A DNA stretch of 61,353 bases from Ferrovibrio sp. (GTDB taxonomy: Bacteria; Pseudomonadota; Alphaproteobacteria; Ferrovibrionales; Ferrovibrionaceae). The notes below the pieces were generated by a model. It ran no database searches and had not been told where the DNA came from. It saw only the letters and a program-made list of their open reading frames with translations. Shown one piece after another: positions 8,331 to 17,560 of this stretch. The translations under genes were made by a program, and so were the position numbers. Each line of letters begins with the position of its first letter. Within the stretch, counting starts at the first letter, position 1. The stretch lies in assembly GCF_029255545.1 (NCBI RefSeq), contig NZ_JANLJJ010000115.1, positions 12,160-73,512 of the forward strand. Reading direction: 5' to 3'.

Positions 8331-10418
8331 CTAGGCTGCCCGCAGCCACACGGCATTGTCGTGAAAAGCCGCGCCGCCATTGGGCTGGGCCGCATCGGCG
8401 CCGGTCAGTGCATTGATGCCCATGCCGTCGACGAAGGCGGCATGCGGCCAGATGCTTTCCACGATCACCACGCCATGCTGCACGCCGTCATACAGTTTCG
8501 CATGCAGCCGCACTTCACCGCGCCGGTTGCCCAGGGTCACCAGCTGCCCGTCCGTGATCTGCAGGGCCGCCGCATCGTCGGGATGGATGAAAGCCGTCGG
8601 CCGCGCTTCGCGTTTGGCCGAGCTGGGCGTTTCGGTGAAACTGGTATTGAGGAAATTGCGCGCTGGCGCCGTCACCAGACGGAAGGGATGCTCGGCATCG
8701 GCTTCCTCGATGCTGGTCCAGTGATCGGGCAGGCGCGGCATGCCGGCCGCATCCGGCCCCATCGCCGCCCAGTCGGGCGCGAAGCGGAATTTGCGATCCG
8801 GCCAGGCAAAACCGCCGAGGAAATGCGCCGTCTCGAAATCCGGCTGGCAATCATGCCAACGCTGGCTGCGCAGCGTCGCCACGTCGGGCCAGCCCGAATT
8901 TTTAAGCGTCGCCTCCACCATCTCGATGGCGCTCATCAGGAAACCCGGATGCTCGGCGCCCAGGCGTTTCGCCAGGTCGCAGATCACAGCATGGTTCTCG
9001 CGCGCCTCGCCCGGCGCCTCGACCAGCTTGGGTCCGAGCAGGATATGCTGCTGGCCGCCGGCCTGGTAGATATCGTCATGCTCGGTGAACATGGTGGCCG
9101 GCAGCACGATGTCGGCCATCTTCGCCGTCGCCGTCATGAACTGCTCGTGCACGCAGGTAAACAGGTCGTCGCGTTCGAAGCCCCGTTTCACCAGCAGGGA
9201 TTCCGGCGCCACCTCCATCGGGTTGGTATTCTGGATCAGCAAGGCGGTTACCGGCGGGCCATTCTTCAGCGCCTTCGCGTCGCCGGTCAGCACCGGGCCG
9301 ATCTGCGACTGGTCCAGCATGCGGATATTCGGGTCGACGGCATCCAGCCCGTCGATCAGCGTCTTGTTCCAGTGGAAGATGGCGCCATTGTTGTGGAAGG
9401 CGCCGCCGCCTTCGTATTGCCAGGAGCCGGTCACGCTGGCGATGCAGGTGGCGGCATGCATGTTCACCGCGCCGTTGCGGCTGCGCGCAAAGCCATAGCC
9501 CAGGCGGATGTAATGCCGCTTGGTCTCGCCCAGCAGCCGCGCGAAAGCCTCGATCTTGGCCACGCTCAGACCGGTGATGGCCGAAGCCCATTCCGGCGTG
9601 CGGGTTTTCAGATGCGCTTCCAGCTCGGCCGGCACGTCGGTATGACGCGCCATGTAGTCGCGGTCGGCATAGCCGTCGCGGAACAGCACATGCATCACCG
9701 CGCAGGCCAGCGCGCCATCGGTGCCCGGCCGCAGGATCAGCGCCATGTCGGCCTGCTGGGCGGTGGCGTTGTTGTAGACGTCGACCACCACGATCCTGGC
9801 GCCGCGCTCCTTGCGGGCGCGGATCGCGTGGGTCATCACGTTGACCTGGGTATGCACCGCATTGGTGCCCCAGATCACCACGCAGTCGCTTTTCGCCATC
9901 TCGCGCGGATCAGGACCGCTTAAGTGTCCGGTGGCTGCGATGTAGCCGGCGCGGGCCAGCGTCACGCAGATGGTGGAATGCTGCCCGGAATAGCGTTTGG
10001 CATGGCGCAGGCGGTTGATGCCGTCGCGCTGCACCAGCCCCATGGTGCCGGCATAGTAATAGGGCCAGACCGTCTCGCTGCCGTATTTCTTCTCGGCAGC
10101 GAGAAATGCCGCCGCCGTGCGATCCAGCGCCTCGTCCCAGGAGATCGGCGAGAACTGCCCCGAGCCTTTCGGGCCGGTCCGCAGCAGCGGCTGCAGCAGG
10201 CGCTCCTTGTGGTTGGCGCGCTCGGCGTAGCGCGCCACCTTGGCGCAGATCACGCCGGCGGTGTAGCTGTTGTCCTCCGCGCCCCGCACCCGGCCGATCC
10301 GCCCGTCCGGCGCGATGTCGATTTCCAGCGCGCAGGTGGACGGGCAGTCATGCGGGCACGCACTGTAGCCGACACTGGATGTGGACTGGGGCTTAACCGG
10401 GACGAAAGGGGCATTCAT
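8331..10418 (-). CDS. molybdopterin oxidoreductase catalytic subunit (DMSO-reductase family)
   Basis: 695 residues from MNAPFVPVKPQ. The open frame extends 74 codons further upstream, but 10418 is chosen because the ATG overlaps the stop of the preceding gene as ATGA. The N-terminus has a [4Fe-4S] motif C21-x3-C25-x3-C29 and C58 (VICAK), followed by molybdopterin-binding blocks (VVIWGTNAVHTQ, VVVDVYNNATAQQADMALILRPGTDGALACAVMHVL) and the C-terminal cofactor domain (LGNRRGEVRLHAKL). No Tat signal is visible, so it is probably cytoplasmic. The oxidised substrate is unknown; generic 'formate dehydrogenase-like' labels are common but not supported here. The FAD oxidoreductase encoded just upstream could be an electron partner, though this is only inferred from the overlap. 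Confidence 0.88.
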   Translation of the reverse strand: MNAPFVPVKPQSTSSVGYSACPHDCPSTCALEIDIAPDGRIGRVRGAEDNSYTAGVICAKVARYAERANHKERLLQPLLRTGPKGSGQFSPISWDEALDRTAAAFLAAEKKYGSETVWPYYYAGTMGLVQRDGINRLRHAKRYSGQHSTICVTLARAGYIAATGHLSGPDPREMAKSDCVVIWGTNAVHTQVNVMTHAIRARKERGARIVVVDVYNNATAQQADMALILRPGTDGALACAVMHVLFRDGYADRDYMARHTDVPAELEAHLKTRTPEWASAITGLSVAKIEAFARLLGETKRHYIRLGYGFARSRNGAVNMHAATCIASVTGSWQYEGGGAFHNNGAIFHWNKTLIDGLDAVDPNIRMLDQSQIGPVLTGDAKALKNGPPVTALLIQNTNPMEVAPESLLVKRGFERDDLFTCVHEQFMTATAKMADIVLPATMFTEHDDIYQAGGQQHILLGPKLVEAPGEARENHAVICDLAKRLGAEHPGFLMSAIEMVEATLKNSGWPDVATLRSQRWHDCQPDFETAHFLGGFAWPDRKFRFAPDWAAMGPDAAGMPRLPDHWTSIEEADAEHPFRLVTAPARNFLNTSFTETPSSAKREARPTAFIHPDDAAALQITDGQLVTLGNRRGEVRLHAKLYDGVQHGVVIVESIWPHAAFVDGMGINALTGADAAQPNGGAAFHDNAVWLRAA

Positions 10419-11548
10419 CGCAATCGGGCGGGGCTCAGATCTTGCTCGGTCACGCCGAGATCGAGGATATCCTGCGGCAAAGTCCGACCCGATGCCAGCG
10501 CTCCGGCGACCCGGCTCATAGCCGCCGAAGTCTGGATGCCATAGCCGCCCTGGGCAGCCAGCCAGAAGAAGCCCGGCGCGTCGACATCGAAACCGGCCAC
10601 CACAGTGCGATCGGCGACAAAACTGCGCAGGCCGGCCCATTTCGCCGCCAGCCTTCGCACCTGCAGCGTGGTCGCGGTTTCCAGCCGGTCGACCGCGATG
10701 GCGATATCCATCTCGTCGGGCTGGGCATCGCAGGGATCGGAATCAGTCTCGTCGCAGGGCGACAGCAGAATCCGGCCGGCATCGGGCTTGAAGTAATATT
10801 CCTCGTCGGCATCGATCACCATCGGCCAGCGATGAATGTCGGCGCCAGCCGGCGGGTCGAAGGTCACGGCCGTGCGGCGCTTCGGCTTCAGGCCGATCGG
10901 CGTCACGCCGGCCATCTCGGCCACCACATCGGCCCAGGCGCCGGCCGCGTTGATCACCACCGGGGCGCTGAAAACGCCCTGCGTGGTCTCCACCTGCCAG
11001 TCGGCGCTGGCGCGGGCGATGCCCTTCACCTCGGCATCGGTCACCATGCGGCCACCTGCGGTGGTCATGCCGCGCAGCAAGCCGCGATGCAGGGCATGCA
11101 CCTCGATATCCATCGCGTCGGGCTCGAACAGCGCGCCGCCGGTGGCGGCTTCCGGCCGCACCACCGGCATCTGCGCCAGGGTCTCGGCCGCAGTCAGCCG
11201 GCGCACGCTGGGCACCAGCCTGTGCATGTCGGCAAAAGCCTCGTCCAGATGGGGGGCCTGCTGCTCGTTGGCGATGTGCAGCGCGCCGCGCGGGGTGAGG
11301 ATCGGCACCTCGGTGAAACCGGCCGGCGGATTCATCAGGAAATCGCGGCTGGCGACGGTAAGCGCGCGGATCGGCGCGTTGCCATAGGTCTCGGCGAACA
11401 AAGCCGCCGACCGGCCGGTCGTGTGGTAGCCGGGCTGGCTCTCGCGCTCCAGCAGCACAACATTCTTGCCCGCGCGCGCCAGGGCATAACCCGCGCCGGC
11501 GCCGGCAATCCCGCCGCCGATAATCACCACATCGCAACGCTCACTCAT
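10415..11548 (-). CDS. FAD-dependent oxidoreductase of the DadA/glycine-oxidase type
   Basis: 377 residues. The N-terminus is a Rossmann FAD motif (VVIIGGGIAGAGAG) with the acidic end VVLLERE, followed by the 'GYHTTGRSAALF' segment typical of D-amino-acid/sarcosine dehydrogenase-like enzymes; the C-terminus has GFFWLAAQGGYGIQTSAAM. The family oxidises amines or amino acids to imines, passing electrons to oxygen, quinones or other carriers. Close relatives include D-arginine dehydrogenase; the substrate here is not determinable. Its stop overlaps the start of the molybdopterin gene by 4 bp (ATGA), so the two are translationally coupled. Confidence 0.87.
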   Translation of the reverse strand: MSERCDVVIIGGGIAGAGAGYALARAGKNVVLLERESQPGYHTTGRSAALFAETYGNAPIRALTVASRDFLMNPPAGFTEVPILTPRGALHIANEQQAPHLDEAFADMHRLVPSVRRLTAAETLAQMPVVRPEAATGGALFEPDAMDIEVHALHRGLLRGMTTAGGRMVTDAEVKGIARASADWQVETTQGVFSAPVVINAAGAWADVVAEMAGVTPIGLKPKRRTAVTFDPPAGADIHRWPMVIDADEEYYFKPDAGRILLSPCDETDSDPCDAQPDEMDIAIAVDRLETATTLQVRRLAAKWAGLRSFVADRTVVAGFDVDAPGFFWLAAQGGYGIQTSAAMSRVAGALASGRTLPQDILDLGVTEQDLSPARLR

Positions 11549-11670
11549 CGCAATCCTCTTGGTCCGGGGTCTGGTCGCGGCATTCTGTGCGCCGTCGGCT
11601 CAGCCCTGACTATAGAGAGTCGCAAACCGCACGACCAATACCTTCAAGGCATGGCGCAATGCTGTGGACG

Positions 11671-13128
<1,458 letters not shown>

Positions 13129-13218
13129 GGCAATCCTCCCTCAGGCATCCGGACAGGTGGCCTGCCCGTTGCGAAAGGCAGAGGATTCCCCAATCCGCCT
13201 GCCGAGGCAAGGCAGCGA

Positions 13219-14211
13219 CTAGGACTTATCCGTAACCAGCACGGCAGCGCCCTGCAGCCGCCCAGCGCGCAGGTCATCCAGCGCGCGGTTGGCTTCAGCC
13301 AGAGGATAGGGCACCGGATGCGTGCGCACGGGAATCAGCGGCGCAAGGTTGAGGAAGTCAATGGCATCCTGCCGGGTGAGGTTGGCGACCGATTTCACCA
13401 TGCGCTCACCCCAGAGCAGGTGATAGGGAAATGCCGGAATGTCGCTCATATGGATGCCGGCGCAGATCACCCGGCCACCCTTGCGCACCACCTTCAGGGC
13501 CGCCGGCACCAGATCGCCGACCGGAGCGAAAATGATCGCGGCATCCAGCGGTTCGGGTGGCGCGGCATCCGATGGCCCGGCCCAGGCGGCGCCCAGACGG
13601 CGGGCGAAATCCTGCGCCGCCACATCGCCCGGCCGCGTGAAGGCATGGACACGCATGCCTTGCGCCACCGCCACCTGGATGAGGATATGCGCTGCGGCGC
13701 CGAAGCCATACAGCCCCAGCGCAGAAGCCGCGCCGGCCATGCGATAGGCGCGATAGCCGATCAGGCCGGCGCAAAGCAGCGGCGCGGCTTCGACATCGCT
13801 GATCCCATCGGGGATGCGGAAGCAGTAGCGCTGATCGGCCACGGCGCGGTCGGCATAACCACCATCAATCTGATAACCGGTGAAGCGCGCCTGGTCGCAG
13901 AGATTTTCCTCGCCGGCCAGGCAGAAACGGCAGGTGCCGCAGCTCCAGCCCAGCCAGGGGATGCCGACGCGGTCACCCATCGTATATTCCGTTACTCCCT
14001 CGCCGAGTGCGATGACATGACCGACGATCTCATGCCCGGGCACCAGCGGGTATTTGGCATCCGGCAATTCGCCATCCACGACATGCAGATCGGTGCGACA
14101 GACGCCACAGGCATGGACGCGTACGACCACCTGTCCGGAACCCGGCTGGGGCTCGGGCAGATCCGTCATCACCAAGGGCCGACCTACGGCCTGCAGCAGC
14201 ATTGCCCGCAT
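13219..14211 (-). CDS. zinc-dependent alcohol dehydrogenase
   Basis: 330 residues of the medium-chain dehydrogenase/reductase superfamily. Catalytic zinc residues are C38 (CGVCRTD) and H60-E61 (VPGHE); the structural zinc site is C91, C94, C97 and C105 (CGTCRFCLAGEENLC). The nucleotide-binding segment GLYGFGAAAH follows near residue 165. The start has GGAGGT about 5 bases upstream. It resembles the AdhA-type 'alcohol dehydrogenase catalytic domain' group acting on primary alcohols or aldehydes. An FnrL-like box upstream (14261-14274) suggests induction under oxygen limitation. Confidence 0.88.
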   Translation of the reverse strand: MRAMLLQAVGRPLVMTDLPEPQPGSGQVVVRVHACGVCRTDLHVVDGELPDAKYPLVPGHEIVGHVIALGEGVTEYTMGDRVGIPWLGWSCGTCRFCLAGEENLCDQARFTGYQIDGGYADRAVADQRYCFRIPDGISDVEAAPLLCAGLIGYRAYRMAGAASALGLYGFGAAAHILIQVAVAQGMRVHAFTRPGDVAAQDFARRLGAAWAGPSDAAPPEPLDAAIIFAPVGDLVPAALKVVRKGGRVICAGIHMSDIPAFPYHLLWGERMVKSVANLTRQDAIDFLNLAPLIPVRTHPVPYPLAEANRALDDLRAGRLQGAAVLVTDKS

Positions 14212-14225
14212 TACTGACCTCCATT

Positions 14226-14274
14226 CCCCGGCATGCTATCGTCGCTCACCGCCAGTCGTTTTGACGCATATCAA
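14226..14274 (-). promoter_or_regulatory. FnrL/FixK-type box and promoter of the alcohol dehydrogenase gene
   Basis: TTGACGCATATCAA at 14261-14274 fits the FNR/FixK consensus TTGAY-N4-RTCAA exactly. On the minus strand, TAGCAT (14238-14233) is a fair -10 box. The start point predicted from it, near 14226, lies 41.5 bp from the centre of the box, the classical class II activation distance. The leader would be about 15 nt and contains GGAGG. The divergent host-attachment gene starts 56 bp to the right and could also be influenced, but the spacing to its possible -10 box fits less well. Confidence 0.6.
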
Positions 14275-14329
14275 CCCGGTTCTGCCGCCATTATGGCAGC
14301 CTGATGCCTTCTAGCGAGGAGATACGATC

Positions 14330-14791
14330 ATGGCGTTCCAGCTTCCGATTCCGACCTGGGTTTTGGTGACCGACGCGAGCCAGGCCCATATTTATGAGAT
14401 CACCACTCTGGCGGGGCCGCTGAAAGCCGTGTCGGGCTTCGACATGACCGCGGCCGACACCCATGGCTTCTCCCGCGACCTGAAAAGCGACAGACCCGGC
14501 CGCAGCTTCGCCAGCACCGGCAACCAGCGCTCTGCGATGGAGCCGCGTCACGATCCGCACCAACTGGCCGAGGACAGATTCGCCAAGAGCGTGGCCGAGC
14601 GGCTGAACCATGCCTGCGGGGAAAAGCTGTTCGCCCAGCTGGTGGTCATCGCCCCGCCACGCATGCTGGGCGTCCTGCGGAATGAGTTCAGCCAGGCCGT
14701 GCACAAGGTCGTGGCGGCCGAGATTCACAAGGACCTGGTGAAATCGGACAAGGCCGACATCCTGGCGCATGTCAAAGCGGAATTGAGCTGA
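14330..14791 (+). CDS. host-attachment family protein
   Basis: 153 residues with GAGGAG upstream of the ATG. The segment WVLVTDASQAHIYE, the middle block RSAMEPRHDPHQLAEDRFAK and the C-terminal 'LVVIAPPRMLGVLRNEF....V..EI.KDL' are hallmarks of the 'protein required for attachment to host cells' family. Its name derives from an Agrobacterium attachment phenotype; the fold is related to eRF1-like domains and the biochemical role is not established. It precedes the Clp-fold protease gene by 8 bp and is probably in one operon with it. Confidence 0.85.
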   Translation: MAFQLPIPTWVLVTDASQAHIYEITTLAGPLKAVSGFDMTAADTHGFSRDLKSDRPGRSFASTGNQRSAMEPRHDPHQLAEDRFAKSVAERLNHACGEKLFAQLVVIAPPRMLGVLRNEFSQAVHKVVAAEIHKDLVKSDKADILAHVKAELS

Positions 14792-14799
14792 GTTCTGCT

Positions 14800-15627
14800 G
14801 TGTCGATCAGCGACCTGATCTGGATTTTCTTCATTGTCATGGCGCTGCAGCCGATGCTGCGCCAGCGCATCCTGATCCTGATGCGTGCCCGCAAGATCAT
14901 GCAGCTGCAGCGCCTGCGCGGCAGTCAGGTGATCACGCTGGTGCACCGGCAGGAAACCATGCGCCTGCTGGGTTTTCCGCTGGTGCGCTATATCGACATC
15001 GACGACGCCGAAGACGTGATCCGGGTGATCCGCGACACCGACGCGGACATGCCGATCGACATCATCCTGCACACCCCTGGAGGACTGGCCATTGCCGCCC
15101 TCCAGATCGCCGCCGCCCTGCGCCGCCATGGCGGACCGGTGACGGCCTTCGTGCCGCACCTTGCCATGTCTGGCGGCACCCTGATCGCGCTGGCAGCCGA
15201 CAGCATCGTGATGGCACCCGATGCCATGCTGGGGCCGATCGACCCGCAGGTGGGCGGCTTCCCGGCCGCCTCGGTGGCCCGGGTGCTGCGCGACAAGCCG
15301 ATCGCCAGGATCGACGATCAAACCGTGATTCTGGCCGATATCGGCGAGAAGGCCACGCGCCAGCTGCGCGGCGCCGCCGAGCAGTTGCTGGCCCGTCATA
15401 TGGACCCGGCCAAGGCCACCGAGCTGGCCGACCAGCTCAGCAAGGGGCAATGGACGCACGACTATCCGATCACCGCCGACGAGGCCGCCAGCATGGGCCT
15501 GCCGGTCAGCACGAACCTGCCGACGGAAGTAGCCGACCTGATGGCGCTGTATCCGCAGCCGGTGCGCACCACGCCCAGCGTGGAATACGTACCGGCACCG
15601 CCGCGCCGCGAGCCACCGCCGCGCTGA
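14800..15627 (+). CDS. SDH-family Clp-fold serine protease, membrane-anchored
   Basis: 275 residues from a GTG start. An N-terminal hydrophobic helix (about residues 5-22, LIWIFFIVMALQP) is followed by a ClpP-fold domain. Visible are the oxyanion-type glycine turn HTPGG near 91-95 and the nucleophile S124 in HLAMSGGT, with an acidic segment GPIDPQVGG near 145. This matches the SDH (Ser-Asp-His) protease family related to SppA. The C-terminal tail is Pro/Arg-rich. It is thought to cleave membrane or membrane-proximal substrates; the target is unknown. It lies between the host-attachment gene and chaB, all in the same direction. Confidence 0.85.
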   Translation: MSISDLIWIFFIVMALQPMLRQRILILMRARKIMQLQRLRGSQVITLVHRQETMRLLGFPLVRYIDIDDAEDVIRVIRDTDADMPIDIILHTPGGLAIAALQIAAALRRHGGPVTAFVPHLAMSGGTLIALAADSIVMAPDAMLGPIDPQVGGFPAASVARVLRDKPIARIDDQTVILADIGEKATRQLRGAAEQLLARHMDPAKATELADQLSKGQWTHDYPITADEAASMGLPVSTNLPTEVADLMALYPQPVRTTPSVEYVPAPPRREPPPR

Positions 15628-15641
15628 ACGGGCCAAACGGC

Positions 15642-15851
15642 ATGCCTTACGCCAGCAACGCCGACCTGCCGGCCAGCCTGCGCGAACGACTGCCGGAGCA
15701 TGCACAGGATATCTTCCGTGCCGCCTTCAATCATGCCTGGCAGGATCACGGAGACGACGCAGAGCGTGAAGCCATTGCGCACCGTATCGCCTGGGCGGCC
15801 GTGAAACGGCGTTACCGGAAACTTGGTGATCGCTGGGTGGCGAAGACTTAA
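15642..15851 (+). CDS. chaB: ChaB-family protein
   Basis: 69 residues from the ATG at 15642 (MPYASNADLPASLRERLPEHAQDIF), the canonical ChaB start. The conserved continuation AFNHAWQDH....EAIAHRIAWAAVKRRY is complete. ChaB was named as a putative regulator of the ChaA Na+(Ca2+)/H+ antiporter, but its molecular action is not well defined. It follows the SDH protease by 14 bp and its stop overlaps the stop of the convergent ppk2 gene by 4 bp. Confidence 0.9.
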   Translation: MPYASNADLPASLRERLPEHAQDIFRAAFNHAWQDHGDDAEREAIAHRIAWAAVKRRYRKLGDRWVAKT

Positions 15852-16621
15852 GCCGACAGGCGGCCGTCGCGTAAGGCATCCAGGTCGAAGGGGAAAACAA
15901 TGCTGCGGTTCGGCGCGATCTGTTTCGGCCTGGCCTTGTCGGCATAATCCAGCCGCCCAAGCAGGTCCCGGATCAGGTTCAGCCTTGCCGTTGGCTTGTG
16001 ATTGGCCCGCACGATCGTCCAGGGCGCCACGGCGCTGCTGGTACGGGACAGCATCACATCACGAGCCCGGCTGTAATCCTTCCAGTGTTTCAGCGCCGCA
16101 TTATCGATCGGGCTGATCTTCCATTGCTTCAGCGGGTCCTCGCGCCGGGACTTCAGGCGCTCCTTCTGCTCGTCCTTGTCGATATCGAGATAAAATTTGA
16201 ACAGGCGGACACCCGAACGCACCAGCAGGTGCTCGAAAATCGGCACCGTATCCAGGAAATCCTCGCAATCCTGCTTGCTGCAGAAACCCATCACCCGCTC
16301 AACACCGGCACGGTTGTACCAGCTTCTGTTGAACAGCACGATTTCGCCACCTGCCGGCAGGTGCGGCACGTAACGCTGGAAATACCACTGGCTGCGCTCG
16401 CGGTCGGATGGCTTGCCCAAGGCGACCACGCGGGTTTCGCGCGGGCTCATATGCTCGGTGATCGCCTTGATCGTACTGTCCTTGCCGGCGCCGTCGCGGC
16501 CCTCCAGCACCACCAGCACCTTTTCCTCATGCCGGATCAGATGCCGCTGCAGCTTGACCAGCTCGATCTGAAGCTTGCGCAAAGCCGCGCGATATTCGCC
16601 GTTGTCCTTCGCCCTGGCCAT
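15848..16621 (-). CDS. ppk2: polyphosphate kinase 2
   Basis: 257 residues. The Walker A motif GRDGAGKDST lies at 41-50, the second phosphate-binding segment FNRSWYNRAGVERVMGF near 97-113, and the lid region SRREDPLKQWKISPID near 178-193. These are class I PPK2 hallmarks. The class prefers nucleoside diphosphates, making NTP from polyphosphate or the reverse. It stands between chaB (convergent) and the pirin gene, whose stop codon lies only 3 bp upstream of this start, so pirin and ppk2 are likely one transcript. Confidence 0.92.
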   Translation of the reverse strand: MARAKDNGEYRAALRKLQIELVKLQRHLIRHEEKVLVVLEGRDGAGKDSTIKAITEHMSPRETRVVALGKPSDRERSQWYFQRYVPHLPAGGEIVLFNRSWYNRAGVERVMGFCSKQDCEDFLDTVPIFEHLLVRSGVRLFKFYLDIDKDEQKERLKSRREDPLKQWKISPIDNAALKHWKDYSRARDVMLSRTSSAVAPWTIVRANHKPTARLNLIRDLLGRLDYADKARPKQIAPNRSIVFPFDLDALRDGRLSA

Positions 16622-16624
16622 GTC

Positions 16625-17500
16625 TCAGGCCTCCGGCAAGGGAATGAATTCGGGATCGCCAGGCACCATGGCGAAACGGCCAGCGCGCCAATCGGTCTTG
16701 GCCTGCTCGATCCGCTCTTTCGATGACGAGACGAAATTCCACCACAAATGCCGCTCACCATCCAGCGGCGCGCCGCCCAGCAGCATCAGACGCGCCGGCC
16801 CCTGGGCCGTGATCTGCGGATGGCTGCCTGGCCGCAGAACCAGCATATTGCCGGCCTCATAGCGCTCGCCATCCAGCGTCACCATGCCAATGGCCACATA
16901 GACGGCGCGTTCCTCGTATTCCTCGGGCAGCGGCAGCACAGCTTCATCGTCCAGGACGACATCGAGATAGAACATTGGCGCGAAAGTCTGCACGGGCGAC
17001 GCGGCACCGAACGCCGCGCCGGCGATCAGGCGCAGGCGCACGCCAGGCCGCTCGATCTCAGGCAGGCTGGCAGCCGGGTGATGGCGAAAATCTGGGGCGG
17101 TTTCCTCATGACTCTGCGGCAGCGCCAGCCAGGACTGGATGCCGTGCAGGGCGGTGCCGCTGCGGCGCAATTCATCCCGCGTTCGTTCGGAATGCACGAT
17201 ACCCCGCCCGGCCACCATCCAGTTGACATCGCCGGGCCGGATCGGCTGCACCACGCCCAGGCTGTCGCGATGCATGATCTCGCCCTCGAACAGGTAGGTG
17301 ACGGTAGCCAGCCCGATATGCGGATGCGGCCGCACGTCGAGGCCGTGGCCCGGCGCAAAATCGGCCGGCCCCATGTGATCGAGGAAGACGAAGGGCCCGA
17401 CATGCCGCCGTTTTGCATAGGGCAGGATACGCCGCACCATGAAACCCTCGCCGAGATCGCGGCTGCGCGGCGTGATGACAAGATCGACAGCTTCGGGCAT
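16625..17500 (-). CDS. pirin-family protein
   Basis: 291 residues of the two-domain cupin pirin family. The N-terminal cupin metal ligands are in RPHPHIGLATVTYLFEGEIMHRDSLG (two histidines, a third H and a Glu region), preceded by FLDHMGPADFAPGHG; the C-terminal domain contains VVLDDEAVLPLPEEYEERAVYV. Bacterial pirins have been given roles as quercetin dioxygenases or regulators of pyruvate metabolism; none is certain here. A segment with AGRGIVHSERT is standard for the family. It lies 3 bp upstream of ppk2. Confidence 0.9.
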   Translation of the reverse strand: MPEAVDLVITPRSRDLGEGFMVRRILPYAKRRHVGPFVFLDHMGPADFAPGHGLDVRPHPHIGLATVTYLFEGEIMHRDSLGVVQPIRPGDVNWMVAGRGIVHSERTRDELRRSGTALHGIQSWLALPQSHEETAPDFRHHPAASLPEIERPGVRLRLIAGAAFGAASPVQTFAPMFYLDVVLDDEAVLPLPEEYEERAVYVAIGMVTLDGERYEAGNMLVLRPGSHPQITAQGPARLMLLGGAPLDGERHLWWNFVSSSKERIEQAKTDWRAGRFAMVPGDPEFIPLPEA

Positions 17501-17560
17501 GGCGGCACCTCCGCCACCAGACTAGCGGAGGATGCCTGCCGGCCCAACCCTCTTTCGGGG

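Noticed and set aside
8361-9923. 520-codon open frame on the plus strand
   Set aside because: It is antisense to the molybdopterin oxidoreductase with its clear iron-sulfur and cofactor motifs; no ribosome site and shadow-like composition.
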